Below are positions 46,701-53,246 of a stretch of DNA of 64,000 nt, piece by piece. The stretch covers positions 5,007,487-5,071,486 of the forward strand of contig OZ024896.1 of NCBI GenBank assembly GCA_964017195.1, in the 5' to 3' direction. Under the pieces are notes generated by a model, which saw only the letters and a list, made by a program, of their open reading frames with translations, was not told where the DNA came from and did not search any database. Position 1 is the stretch's first letter, and each line of letters begins with the position of its first letter. The translations under genes were made by a program, and so were the position numbers. Source of the stretch: Siderastrea radians (taxonomy: Eukaryota > Cnidaria > Anthozoa > Scleractinia > Rhizangiidae).

Positions 46701-49634
46701 AAAGCTAGACTTGTTGCACAAGGATTTTCTCAAGTGAAAGGCGTCAACTATGACAAAGTGTTCTCACCAGTGGCCCGATACACATCTGTGAGATCATTGC
46801 TAGCGTTAGCTAATGCACATGATTTGGAAATACATCAAATGGATGTAAAAACTGCCTTTCTGAATGGTTCATTGGACTGTGAGATTTACATGTCTCATCC
46901 GGAAGGATTTGTCGATCATGACAGACCAAACCATGTTTGCAAGCTGAAAAAGAGCATTTTTGGACTTAAACAGTCAGCTCGTTGTTGGAACACTACTCTT
47001 GATGAGTATTTGAAATCTGTTGGCTATCGCAAGAGCAATGCTGATGGATGCATTTATGTGAAATCAGTGAAGGAGCCTAATGGTCAGATCAGTTTTGTGA
47101 TCTTGGGTGTGTATGTCGATGACATCATTCCAGTCTCGAATAACCCTGCATTGCTGAAAGCAGAGAAAGCTGCATTGTGTGAAAGATTTGAGACGACTGA
47201 TCTTGGTGAGATCCACTATCTCCTTGGTATGTGAATCAAGCGAGACAGAGAGTCCAGAACATATTATTATTATTATTAACATTGACGATAAGTCAACCCA
47301 ACTACCTGGACAAAGTCCTCAAGAAATTTGGAATGGAAAACTGCAAACCTGTTTCTACTCCACTTGAGCCTGGTAGAAAATTTCAACAATTAGCACCAAG
47401 TGATGAGCCTTTTGATGTTCAGACCTACCAACAGGCAATTGGGCCAGAACGTCATGGTAGCCCACATATAGGCCAAGAACGTCATAGTAGCCCACATATA
47501 AGGCACTAATGTGAAGGTACGTGAGTACAAGTGAAGGGAAGTGAGTACAAATGAAGGAAAGTGAGTACAAATGAAGGAAAGTGAGTACAAGTGAAGGAAA
47601 GTGTGTGTTAGTGGAGGCAGGTGCATTAATCAGTTGGTGTATATATTCATAAAGGATTGTAATGTTATTAGTGCCTTATATGTGGGCTAGCATGACATTC
47701 TTGCCGGCAATTGGATGTCTGACTTACATATCAACGGCGACAAGACCAGATATAATTGCTGCTGCAGTTGGTGCCCTATCACAGTATATGTCAAAGCCAA
47801 GTAAGGATCACTGGATGGGCGTGAAACGTGTTCTAAGATACCTCAAAGGAACTTTGAAGTATGGTATAAAATTTTCCGCTCAAGAAGAGAAACCAGAATT
47901 ATTTGGCTACAGTGATGCAGATTGGGCAGGAGATGTTGACACTCCCAGATCAACATCAGGCTATGTGTTTCAGATTGGAAGTGGAACTGTCAGCTGGTCA
48001 AGCAGGAAACAACAGACAGTTGCCAAGTCATCCACTGAAGCTGAATATGTTGCTTTAAGTTCAGCTACACAGGAAGCTGTATGGCTACGCCGTCTAATGA
48101 AAGATCTCGGGAGACAGATGGATGCCCCAACGACCATCTATGAAGACAACCAGGGTGCCATTGAACTGGCAAAGAATGCCAAATTCCACAACAGAACAAA
48201 GCACATTGACATTTGTCATCATTTTGTTCGTGAAAGAGTTGTTTCTAATGAGATCAGAGTGATTTATTGTCCTATGGAGGACATGATTGCGGACATTATG
48301 ACAAAGGCACTTGCGAAGCTTACCTTTGAAAAACTGAGAGATTTGTTAGCTGTGCGTGACATTACGTAAATGCAACTATCAAGCTTCAGGATTCTAAGCA
48401 GTGTATCGTGTTACCGTAACAGCATAATCATCAAGTGGGAGTGTTAGAATTATAATTATGTATGATAATTTATGCTGTTACCTTGGACCCTGATTGGTTA
48501 AGTTTATTAGATGCATGCTATGCGTTCCCACCATGTTGTTTTACTAGTTTAGTTCGGTTTCGATGCTACGTGATGAAACGCACGTTTAATGAGTTCAGTT
48601 TAGAATAAAGTCCTGGAATTGTTGTGGCTCGGTTGGCATCCTTTTAACAACGTTTGCAAGGTTGTAGTATGCGGCAGATATGCTTTTTTGTTACAAAATT
48701 CTTTTGTCGTTTCTCCTAGCTCAGGAAATATGCAGAAAGATAAGGCAGCAATGGTTAAAGCTTTGCTTTACTGAAAGTAAAGTTGAAAGTTATGCTTAAA
48801 TAAAGCGGGTGCAAGTAATGTTCTTATGGAGTTCACCAGTTTCGTTTATCTGATGTATGAACACGCGTGCAAACGGTAAGTGACGACGCATATGACAAAT
48901 TTTGCGCATGCACGACAGGAAATTGGACGGTTTTACGCAGAGGTTCCTTATTCGCCAGCCGGAACATAGGGCGACCAAGAAATCTCTGCCTACAGGGTAG
49001 ATTTTCTGTGACAGCAACAGTTAATGATTAGCTTACTGTATCTTTCTTGAACGTTGACTAGTATAATCGATTTATTCAACATTGTCCTAATTATTAAGCC
49101 TTATCATTCCCAATTTGATCAGCTGGATTGCTGCACGAAACAATTTCGCTGTTATTTGATAATCAGAATGTCTGTGGTTGTAATAAAACATGAGAATACA
49201 AGTGTTAAAATCCAAAGATCCTGTCACAAAAATTTTGTTCGATTCAAGAAACATTCATTTTCAATCTTCAACATTCATACAGCATTTATACAAACCGTAG
49301 AGGAGAATCCGTCTCGTCGGCCAGTACTGAGTTCACACAAGCCTAGAAAAGGAAATTGAAAGCAATGGAAACATAAATTAAAGTAGATGTGACTAAACAC
49401 AGGAATACAACAAAAATCTGAGAAGCTTAGGGAAAAATCACTTCGTACCATTAAGTCCCAGTTATGATGGTCCAGAAGGGTAATGCATTCGTCTAGGTTC
49501 TCGATTCCCGTTATGCTCTGATTAGAAATTAATAACAGAATTATTATCCGAAGGACGAGGCAGAGAAAATAGCAGGATGACAGCTTTACCTGAAAGTTTG
49601 CGAGCACCATCTCCCGGTCTCCTTCTTCCGCCAT
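23436..49634 (-). CDS. FAF1: FAS-associated factor 1 (UBA-UBL-UBL-UAS-UBX protein), whole gene
   Basis: Twenty coding exons were rebuilt on the minus strand; all adjacent phases agree: 49590-49634, 49449-49517, (gap), 41120-41319, 40139-40233, 39737-39861, 39085-39190, 38169-38252, 37301-37390, 36429-36573, 33767-33830, 32748-32829, 30276-30337, 29456-29548, 28122-28258, 27589-27677, 26939-27019, 25529-25618, 24783-24920, 24567-24644, 23436-23516. Together they give about 650 residues, the length of human FAF1, plus one missing short exon whose length must be 2 modulo 3. The domain order UBA, two ubiquitin-like domains, UAS, coiled coil and UBX is specific to FAF1. The protein recruits p97/VCP and ubiquitinated clients and acts in proteasomal degradation and Fas signalling in other animals. 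The gene is about 26 kb because its introns hold many repeats, including a copia element. Confidence 0.93.
24066..24501. mobile_element. Complex foldback element in FAF1 intron
   Basis: Outer arms begin CGTTTCTCGAAAGTCCCG and end with the complement. A second, nearly perfect palindrome lies inside it, centred near 24285 with arms containing GATTTTGATTTTAAAATATA. Both palindromes include TTTCGGGCC sequence, so the interior palindrome may be a younger copy of a related element inserted into the older one. The element lies between the last two FAF1 exons. Confidence 0.75.
25070..25240. mobile_element. Foldback MITE, family A copy 2
   Basis: Same 170-bp palindromic element as at 2529-2699, here with cleaner TA dinucleotides immediately outside both GGCC ends, consistent with a TA target duplication. 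It lies in a FAF1 intron between the exons at 24783 and 25529. Confidence 0.85.
26336..26360 (+). repeat. Fragment of family E MITE end
   Basis: AACCCTTTAAGCCTCACTAT resembles the terminal repeat of the element at 37889-38099. Only one end is recognisable here. Confidence 0.45.
27589..33830 (-). CDS. FAF1: FAF1 exons for the UAS (thioredoxin-like) domain
   Basis: Exons 33767-33830, 32748-32829, 30276-30337, 29456-29548, 28122-28258 and 27589-27677. The coding sequence runs FTSQFEERYGETHPHFYMGP, RRPLLIYLHHDGSILTNVFC, SQLICSETIINYISGNFVVW, AWDMTHDTN, FGSVAASTVRGFGAEQYPLL, SAMEICSVLQGSVTLDELM. The YLHHD and VFC-x8-IINY blocks are the UAS domain hallmark, a thioredoxin-like fold without redox cysteines that in FAF1 and FAF2 binds long-chain unsaturated fatty acids. 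Phases fit at every junction. Confidence 0.93.
28588..28712 (+). mobile_element. tRNA-derived SINE
   Basis: The head folds like a tRNA: D arm GCTCAGTGGTAGAGC, anticodon stem TCTGG/CCAGA, T arm ATAGGTTTGAGTCCTGT with an intact B box. The anticodon loop has eight bases and lacks the invariant T33, and the acceptor stem has a mismatch, so it is not a functional tRNA. It is followed by the CTCGGATTTTTTTTCCGAG hairpin and the TGTGTCACTAACAG tail that make up the body of the SINE. Confidence 0.75.
28856..29005. mobile_element. Foldback MITE ending in CAGCCTAGTACCCAGG
   Basis: A 150-bp palindromic element with outer arms CAGCCTAGTACCCAGGCGTT and inner arms containing two GTGACGTCA-like motifs either side of the centre. 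No coding capacity. It lies in a FAF1 intron. Confidence 0.8.
30850..31735 (+). repeat. 106-bp tandem repeat array
   Basis: About eight head-to-tail units of 106 bp, each with GTGTGACCATTCAAATGAAA, GCTACTG(A/G)GCAGTACTTTC and GTACAAGGTGGTTCTAACTT. Central units are nearly identical while the first and last are diverged, the pattern expected from unequal exchange. The repeated overlapping 62-codon open frames offset by 106 bp are a product of this periodicity and not genes. Related copies occur at 4970-5470, 13415-13490, 24712-24752, 31978-32020 and 37600-37770. Confidence 0.95.
31748..31790 (+). repeat. AAT microsatellite
   Basis: A run of about twelve AAT triplets immediately after the 106-bp array. 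Confidence 0.9.
32083..32708 (+). mobile_element. Repeat family D copy 1, interrupted by a retroposed insert
   Basis: Matches the repeat at 59932-60351 in opposite orientation over its whole length: GGACTGAGTGGAGCACAATT near one end, the AACAGCTAT and CACCTGATTGACGC blocks in the middle and CGAGCATTTT at the other end. It is longer than that copy only because a 209-bp insert lies at 32299-32507. It is in a FAF1 intron close to the exon at 32748. Confidence 0.8.
32299..32507 (-). mobile_element. Short retroposon inserted in repeat D, 16-bp target duplication
   Basis: The insert is bounded by a 16-bp direct repeat, TATATTTTTAATTATT, at 32283-32298 and 32492-32507. It starts with a T-tract followed by TTTATTTTTTTTGC, meaning a poly-A tail with an AATAAA-like signal on the minus strand. 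Its body is an irregular TTACTTACA repeat. Tail plus long duplication point to L1-type retroposition of a low-complexity transcript. Confidence 0.75.
33903..35485. mobile_element. Element with inverted ends between 55-bp direct repeats
   Basis: A 55-bp sequence (TAAGGTCAGGGACATTAAGT and on) is repeated without a visible mismatch at 33903-33957 and 35431-35485. Between them lies about 1.47 kb whose ends are imperfect inverted repeats (ACCGCTCGAAATTATTGGTG at the left, the complement at about 35404-35427). The interior has CCGCGGT-rich subterminal sequence at both ends but no transposase I can recognise. It may be a composite element or a segment duplicated by template switching. Confidence 0.6.
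35643..35887 (+). mobile_element. Foldback element, family B copy 2
   Basis: Matches the element at 6357-6612 in reverse orientation, including the leading GTTTCTAAAGAAACTGTGGT segment and both inverted arms ending in AAATCCAAAGTTTTGTG. It lies in a FAF1 intron and has no coding capacity. Confidence 0.8.
36168..36262 (-). mobile_element. tRNA-derived SINE, minus strand
   Basis: Read on the minus strand it begins TTTGATAGCTCAGTTGGTTA with a good A box, GAGCACTGCACCGG, and ends in CCTGAATTTTTTCAGG. The T arm is poorly conserved, so it is not a tRNA gene. Confidence 0.7.
36263..36400 (+). mobile_element. SINE 3' part, plus strand
   Basis: Contains the same CCTGAATTTTTTCAGGTTCT tail as the minus-strand SINE just to the left, followed by the CACTGCGATGATC end. 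The two copies are inverted relative to each other and head to head. Confidence 0.65.
36429..41319 (-). CDS. FAF1: FAF1 exons for the two ubiquitin-like domains and acidic linker
   Basis: Exons 41120-41319, 40139-40233, 39737-39861, 39085-39190, 38169-38252, 37301-37390 and 36429-36573. The first ubiquitin-like domain reads RIRFLIEWREQTIPIVLDDT, then GTIKRMLEMQLGIPVSQQSL and LNLREETALVLI. The second reads LNIQYGSREFNLPYAVTKTI, then GEVKADILSLSGVPCRHQC and GWPVDVTDDMSL. The last exon is an acidic linker with repeated Asp (VDVDMDANDDSSDNEDPSF). In other animals this region binds Hsp70 and IKK-beta. Position 39190-39736 between two exons is filled by a long CAT/CAC repeat. Confidence 0.92.
36844..37006. 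mobile_element. MITE with CCAGAAAATATCCA ends
   Basis: Inverted ends GGTTCCAGAAAATATCCATA and GGATATTTTCCGGTTC, with C-rich sequence inside. It lies in a FAF1 intron between exons 36429 and 37301. No coding capacity. Confidence 0.65.
37889..38099. mobile_element. MITE, family E
   Basis: A 211-bp element with inverted ends TTAACCCTTTAAGCCCTGAT. Related ends occur at 26336 and at 62529-62611. It has no coding capacity and lies in a FAF1 intron. Confidence 0.75.
39330..39700 (+). repeat. Long interrupted CAT/CAC/CTG trinucleotide repeat in FAF1 intron
   Basis: About 370 bp of CAT, CAC, CTG and ACC triplets, compound and interrupted. It ends about 37 bp from the FAF1 exon 39737-39861. It generates spurious poly-Asp, poly-Gly and poly-Thr frames. 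Confidence 0.95.
40377..40661. mobile_element. Foldback MITE, family C copy 1
   Basis: A 285-bp palindromic element with ends TAGCCTGAGAAAACAGCCG, arms holding AAACGACGTC and a central ACTACCCAGATCTTGGTAGT palindrome. A second copy with the same layout lies at 59488-59770. It directly abuts the SINE at 40662. Confidence 0.9.
40662..40945 (+). mobile_element. tRNA-derived SINE with AAATAAAG tail
   Basis: The head reads CCTGGCCAAGTGGTTTAGGG with a B box GGTTCAAATCC, like a degenerate Leu/Ser-type tRNA. It is followed by a second GAGTTCAACTCC block, a body with TTGTTGTGTTTAA and a 3' end of AAATAAAGGTTGTGATAATA that runs into an ATTATG microsatellite. Confidence 0.7.
41925..42658. mobile_element. 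TA-flanked inverted-repeat element carrying a HIRAN-like fragment
   Basis: Ends are inverted repeats CC(G/A)TAAACACCGGCGTATA flanked by TA on both sides (41923-41924 and 42659-42660). Plus-strand sequence at 42354-42530 encodes VYKDIWKPSIGDKLACERE, then FDNCADKFAIKVV and, after a shift of frame, ETVGHLP, which looks like a HIRAN-type domain. No transposase is present, so this is a non-autonomous element that has captured, or descends from, a protein-coding sequence. It lies in the FAF1 intron upstream of exon 41120. Confidence 0.7.
42754..43074. mobile_element. MITE with TTAAAGGAGAA ends
   Basis: A 321-bp element with long inverted ends TTAAAGGAGAAAGTCACTCC and GGAGTGACCTTCTCCTTTAA, continuing inward through GTGTATTTTTTGAAATCGCC on both sides. 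No coding capacity. Confidence 0.85.
43713..43920 (+). repeat. Copia 5' LTR
   Basis: 208 bp, TGTT to AACA. The internal region begins immediately with GGTTATGGGCCCAGGA, the position of the primer-binding site. A TTTAGAATAAAG motif near the end may be the polyadenylation signal. Confidence 0.93.
44001..45110 (+). pseudogene. Copia gag and start of protease, broken
   Basis: The first frame from the ATG at 44001 runs for 35 codons (KIEKLNGKNYQSWKYNIKLV) and stops at 44106-44108. A later frame from 44433 carries the gag helical region (LPESYDNFLTSL), the zinc knuckle C-x2-C-x4-H-x4-C (CFKCKWDGHMVKNC) and the protease motif FIDSAATKHMT, whose active-site Asp is kept though Gly is changed to Ala. 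Function is lost through internal stops. Confidence 0.88.
45117..46448 (+). pseudogene. Copia GAG-pre-integrase and integrase, broken
   Basis: Three overlapping frames (45117-45488, 45449-45925, 45915-46448) give the pre-integrase zinc-binding region (RLGHLNYTYV, ECEACILGQ), the integrase core with DDYS, SDNGGEY and PQQNGVAERMN, and the copia-type extension FGRRPDISHLRVFGCVSYVH, then KSIFVGYP. Frame changes between them show at least two shifts. Confidence 0.88.
46641..47234 (+). pseudogene. Copia reverse transcriptase, broken
   Basis: Contains KARLVAQGFSQ, DYD-type region VDRFKARL, QMDVKTAFLNG, KSIFGLKQSARCW and the catalytic box YVDD. A TGA interrupts the frame after LLGM at 47232-47234, and an ATT microsatellite follows at 47264. 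Confidence 0.9.
47264..47278 (+). repeat. ATT microsatellite inside copia pol
   Basis: Five ATT triplets interrupt the reverse transcriptase-RNase H connection of the copia relic. It is one of several disabling changes. Confidence 0.8.
47442..47705. mobile_element. hAT-like MITE inserted in copia pol
   Basis: A 264-bp insert flanked by the 8-bp direct repeat GGCAATTG (47434-47441 and 47706-47713), the length typical of hAT. The inverted ends are GGC(C/A)AGAA(C/T)GTCATG followed by TAGCCCACATATA. The left end is duplicated in tandem inside the element. The centre has four copies of a 20-bp GTGAGTACAA(G/A)TGAAGGAAA repeat. Confidence 0.85.
47706..48369 (+). pseudogene. Copia RNase H and pol C-terminus
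   Basis: After the MITE insertion the frame resumes with AIGCLTYIS and carries DADWAGD, STSGYVF, STEAEYVALS and EDNQGAIELAKN, with HIDICHHFVRE; these are the RNase H catalytic and C-terminal blocks of copia pol. It is separated from the reverse transcriptase by a stop, a microsatellite and the MITE. Confidence 0.88.
48442..48649 (+). repeat. Copia 3' LTR
   Basis: 208 bp, about 96 percent identical to the 5' LTR by eye (nine differences). It is preceded by the purine-rich AAGTGGGAG, the expected polypurine tract. Confidence 0.93.
49449..49634 (-). CDS. FAF1: FAF1 exons 1-2: start codon and UBA domain
   Basis: Exon 1 (49590-49634) encodes MAEEGDREMVLANFQ and exon 2 (49449-49517) encodes SITGIENLDECITLLDHHNW, then DLM. 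This is the N-terminal UBA domain that binds polyubiquitin, with the GIENLDE-x-ITLL-x2-NWDL signature. Both junctions are phase 0. The exon after these two was not found; it should begin in phase 0 with the Ala-rich end of the UBA helix. The ATG lies in a TISU-like context (see the regulatory entry). Confidence 0.92.
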
Positions 49635-49640
49635 CTTGGA
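49622..49640 (-). promoter_or_regulatory. TISU-like element over the FAF1 start codon
   Basis: Read on the minus strand, the start codon sits in CAAGATGGCGGAAG, which matches the TISU consensus SAASATGGCGGC except at the last base, and the YY1 core AAGATGGCGG. In other animals TISU acts as both a core promoter element and an initiator of translation for genes with very short 5' leaders. The transcription start should therefore lie close to 49640. Confidence 0.55.
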
Positions 49641-50339
49641 TTTTTGTTAATAACAAATCATGCGCATGCGCTTGGCAATTGCATGCATCAGAATGAGAAA
49701 GCGGAAGTGACGATATTCAATTTCCAGTAATTGTTCTCCAAGGAAATGTTCGAAAGAAATGACATAAAAGGAAAGCAGAAGGGTTTAAATGAGAAAGATA
49801 TGGCAGTCTGCAGGTAAAAAAACATAGTGTTTAGATCGCATATCTCTTCAGTTGACGCATAATACCGCTGGAACCTTCGAAATGGAGGGGGACAGTTGAG
49901 CGAGAACCAGGCCACCGCCAGGAGAAACGGGCGAGAAGTGTACGGAACCGGAAGGCGACGAAAGAGGGGGAAATAAGTGAGGTTTCCACTGCAAAAAATA
50001 TACAACATTTCGTAATATTGTGCAATCGAGAAAGTGCAAAGAGGCGGGACTGATGTTCCGTAGGGGGCCTAGTATAGAAAATGGGTTGTAGAGCAGAGGG
50101 TTTTCTTTTTTTTTTTTTGGCGGGCGAGCGCTAGATGACAAAAAAAAAGAAACAAACAAACAAAAACAAAAACGGTCGAATACAAGTGGCGCTTGTGGAA
50201 AAGAAAAGAGCTTCACATTCTAGTCAGCTATGCAAGATTTATATTTTTGACAGCGATCAGCATCAGGTTGTCTCCAACATGTTCAGATGGTTTATTTATT
50301 CCAACATGTTTTGCCTGAGTTCTGATTTGCACTGAAACA

Positions 50340-50395
<56 letters not shown>

Positions 50396-50406
50396 CATTA
50401 TTACTG

Positions 50407-50446
<40 letters not shown>

Positions 50447-50498
50447 CATTATCATTACCATTACCATTATCATTATCATTATCATTATTATCATTATC

Positions 50499-50530
<32 letters not shown>

Positions 50531-51473
50531 CATTATCATCATTATTATCATTATTTTTTATTATTAGTATTGTTATTATTATTATTATTAATTTACTGTA
50601 AAATAAGGATTCTTTTGCCTTGGTCTTCAGTGGACAAGCTCTGATTGCCATCGGGAAGATTCGCCTATCGCAATTGCTCCGAGGCCTTAACCGCCTTCCA
50701 CTATCACTCGCGTAAAGGCCTGAGGATGAGGCTGCACCACCCCGCCATTTTGAATACCGAGAAGACCTTGGGGAAGAGTTTGCCTGTGATCGCTTCCTGT
50801 ATTTCTTAGAATTCAGGAAAGGTTCAATAACCTTGGCTTTGTTTTAATTTTAATCAAGAACTAAAAAACCTACATTCCCAAGTTAGCTGTTTTCATCTAA
50901 CAGTCTTCTTCTTCGTCCAAATCAGCTTCATTTCACAAGTGAATTATGCTTTAAAATGGACTAAAGTAATACATTTCGTAACTGACAAGCGCAGTTGTAA
51001 CGGCCGAAACATGTCTTCAAAATTAAAAATGTTGTATGTTTCCTCAGCATTCTAATACCTAGCGAGATATATACGTGGTACGCGTGACAAATAAAACATT
51101 GCGCAAATAATTTTAGTCTTGTGCTATTTTGTCTTATATACATGTCTATAAGAACATATCCGATCCGCTTGTGCAGATATCTAATAGCTACATTATTATT
51201 ATACAAAGCTGCAACTTATTCGACTTAACGTCCCTTGACTTCCTTTATACAGATACACATACTAAATAAAAATGGAAATAAAAGAAACATCTCACATCCC
51301 CGTATACGATAATCAACCAAGATTTATCATGATCTCAGTCGGTTTTCTCCTAACGTTTCAAAAAGTAATATAACTGAATACGGACTAAGCAGGCAGATGC
51401 TGCGTCATGAAAGTTGGTTATGTCCCCTGTACTAAAATCAGTTTTTGTTCAGATAGAAAGGGTAACGCTGAAG
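49635..51473. other. FAF1 upstream region and microsatellite, no gene
   Basis: Holds the FAF1 promoter near 49640-49700. A long ATT/ATC microsatellite occupies 50340-50590. The rest has no supported gene on either strand; the open frames on the minus strand at 49688-50216 are short and without recognisable domains. Confidence 0.55.
50340..50590 (+). repeat. ATT / ATTATC microsatellite
   Basis: About 250 bp: first pure ATT triplets, then alternating ATTATC hexamers, then ATT again. It creates spurious poly-Asn/Asp and poly-Ile/Met frames. Confidence 0.95.
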
Positions 51474-53246
51474 TCACCAGAATTTGAATCGTGAATACCA
51501 TGTGTCTGAGTTATCTTTTTCGACGAGAGATACTTCGCTCAGTGCTCTCGTTGCTCCTTTCCGGTCGTCATCGACATCGATACCTTGTCGCGACAACTTT
51601 TGTATTAGCTTCTGGCTATCTTTCTCATCCTTTACTTTGGACAGCACCTCAGCTTGGCGTTTGGCTTCTTCATAGTATTTTACGCGCTGCTTCCACCCAG
51701 GATTGGCACTTGTCTTTTCTGATTCAATAAGCACTTCAATATAGTCGACTTCTGTGAGTGGGTTGGGCTTGAGGGCAATTTCATCCAAACGACGAATACT
51801 TTTCTGAGCTTGTTTTATCATGGTGAGGACCTGAACGTGCACTTTCTGGAGAGATTCTTCTAAGGAATTCATCATTTTTTGAGCTGTGGCCTTTCCTTGA
51901 ACCGCCTTCAGATATTTCCGTTTTAAGTCTTCTATCGTTCTCGTCTCGATAACAGTTTTATATTCGATCAAATAGGGAAGATTCTTGTGCTCTGACCAAA
52001 CGCATTTTCGAGGACATATTCTGCATTTACCACTCCGTTTATCCATAGCTGAGCAACTTCTTTTCATCCCGTCATCGCTAAACACACAATTTTTGTGACA
52101 TGTGTTGTGGCAAGGCACACATGTGGTGGTATGTCGTCCAGTCCCCTTTAGGTCGACATAGGTTGGTTTGTTAACCTCAACTTGGTACGTGAAATTCTTG
52201 TTTGTTTTAATCTCCTCTTCACGTTGTTGCAACACAGATTCTTCCTGTCGCATCTCTTCAATTTTGTTGAGTCCCAGAGTAATCTGTTCGTTTAGGCCTT
52301 CTAGTGACACCTGCAACTGCTCTCGTTCCTGCAGTACTTCTTTAGTGAGTTGAAGGCTGGCGCTTTCGCACTTTGGAAACTCTACGAAAAACTTCTTAAA
52401 GGAACTTAAGCCCATCTTCCAAAACATTTCATCGAAGTTCAGTTCCGCTAATTCAGCTTCGGCGTTATTTTCAGCGAAAAGAGCCGAGTTGTTGAACTTA
52501 AAGTACTTCTCACTCTGGCTTGGGATTTCTGCTTTCTTGATCGCTTCCAAAACAGGAGGACGTTGGGCGTCTGCAAAGGTAAGCATCATGAAGATATTTT
52601 TTGCAACATCTTTGCCAAAAATGGACAGGATCGAATTGAATATGTACTCCTGCGTTTTAGTAAGCCGTGCTTGGGAAGCCTGGGTAACAAAACCAATACC
52701 GTCGAGGTGATCGATACCTTCTGGTGGAGGGATGGAAAAGAATTCCTTGATTTGTTCAGTGATCTCTTTGTCTCTCTTTAGTCCTTCAGTTGCACCAAAG
52801 CCGGGAGTATCGATTATGGTAAATGTGTAACGAATAGCGGAACCACGCATAGGGTGAAAGGTGTAGGCAGTGATATCTTTCGTCTGACTGTCCGCTTGCG
52901 ACAATTTATCGTCTTCTGTTATGAGCTTAAATCGAAAGTCATCTTTCCATTCCACGCCCAGGATGTAATTCACCATTCCATTGATCAGAGTCGATTTACC
53001 AGCTCCGGTTGCTCCCACCACTAAGAAAACTTTTTCGTTTTGTCCACGGCCGTCGCGATAAGGCCGACCGATACTTTGCCTTGCAATCATGCTGTTTTCC
53101 CGCCTCATCTCCTCCCTCATATGAAGCCTGAAAATTGATGGAGACCCGTCTTGGAGCTCGTCAGCCGTATATAGCATTTGTTCTGCTAAACGAGGCGGTT
53201 TCTCCACGGACGAGCCAGCTGACATAGCACTAAAAGCAGTACTCAT
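51474..53246 (-). CDS. AIG1/GIMAP-like P-loop GTPase with Cys-rich module
   Basis: 590 residues in one exon from ATG at 53246. The G domain has the P-loop GATGAGKST (about residues 77-85; near 52992-53014), the G3 motif DTPGFG (near 52794-52811) and a TFAD-type G4. The region after the G domain is helical, then a Cys/His-rich module reads RHTTTCVPCHNTCHKNC, followed by CRICPRKCVWSEHKNLPY, and a long C-terminal coiled coil. The arrangement resembles the AIG1-type GTPases expanded in corals, molluscs and fish, some of which respond to infection; the exact function is unknown. The frame stays open upstream of the ATG back to an acceptor-like site near 53270, so an upstream exon is possible. It has a plus-strand paralogue at 56468-58251. 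Confidence 0.85.
   Translation of the reverse strand: MSTAFSAMSAGSSVEKPPRLAEQMLYTADELQDGSPSIFRLHMREEMRRENSMIARQSIGRPYRDGRGQNEKVFLVVGATGAGKSTLINGMVNYILGVEWKDDFRFKLITEDDKLSQADSQTKDITAYTFHPMRGSAIRYTFTIIDTPGFGATEGLKRDKEITEQIKEFFSIPPPEGIDHLDGIGFVTQASQARLTKTQEYIFNSILSIFGKDVAKNIFMMLTFADAQRPPVLEAIKKAEIPSQSEKYFKFNNSALFAENNAEAELAELNFDEMFWKMGLSSFKKFFVEFPKCESASLQLTKEVLQEREQLQVSLEGLNEQITLGLNKIEEMRQEESVLQQREEEIKTNKNFTYQVEVNKPTYVDLKGTGRHTTTCVPCHNTCHKNCVFSDDGMKRSCSAMDKRSGKCRICPRKCVWSEHKNLPYLIEYKTVIETRTIEDLKRKYLKAVQGKATAQKMMNSLEESLQKVHVQVLTMIKQAQKSIRRLDEIALKPNPLTEVDYIEVLIESEKTSANPGWKQRVKYYEEAKRQAEVLSKVKDEKDSQKLIQKLSRQGIDVDDDRKGATRALSEVSLVEKDNSDTWYSRFKFW

Larger units (their letters stand above)
43713..48649 (+). 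mobile_element. Decayed Ty1/copia LTR retrotransposon
   Basis: Two 208-bp LTRs (43713-43920 and 48442-48649) start TGTT and end AACA and differ at about nine sites. Flanking 5-bp sequences ATGTT and ACGTT are a target duplication with one change. The domain order is gag, protease, integrase, reverse transcriptase, RNase H, which defines Ty1/copia. All frames are broken by stops and frameshifts, so the copy is inactive. It is in a FAF1 intron, opposite in orientation to FAF1. Confidence 0.95.
43491..49016. mobile_element. Palindromic element split by the copia insertion
   Basis: The left part at 43491-43574 (GCAGAGGTTTCTTGGTCGCC) is matched in reverse complement at 48931-49016. Removing the copia element leaves an element of about 590 bp with these terminal inverted repeats. 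The host element is therefore older than the copia insertion. Confidence 0.75.
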
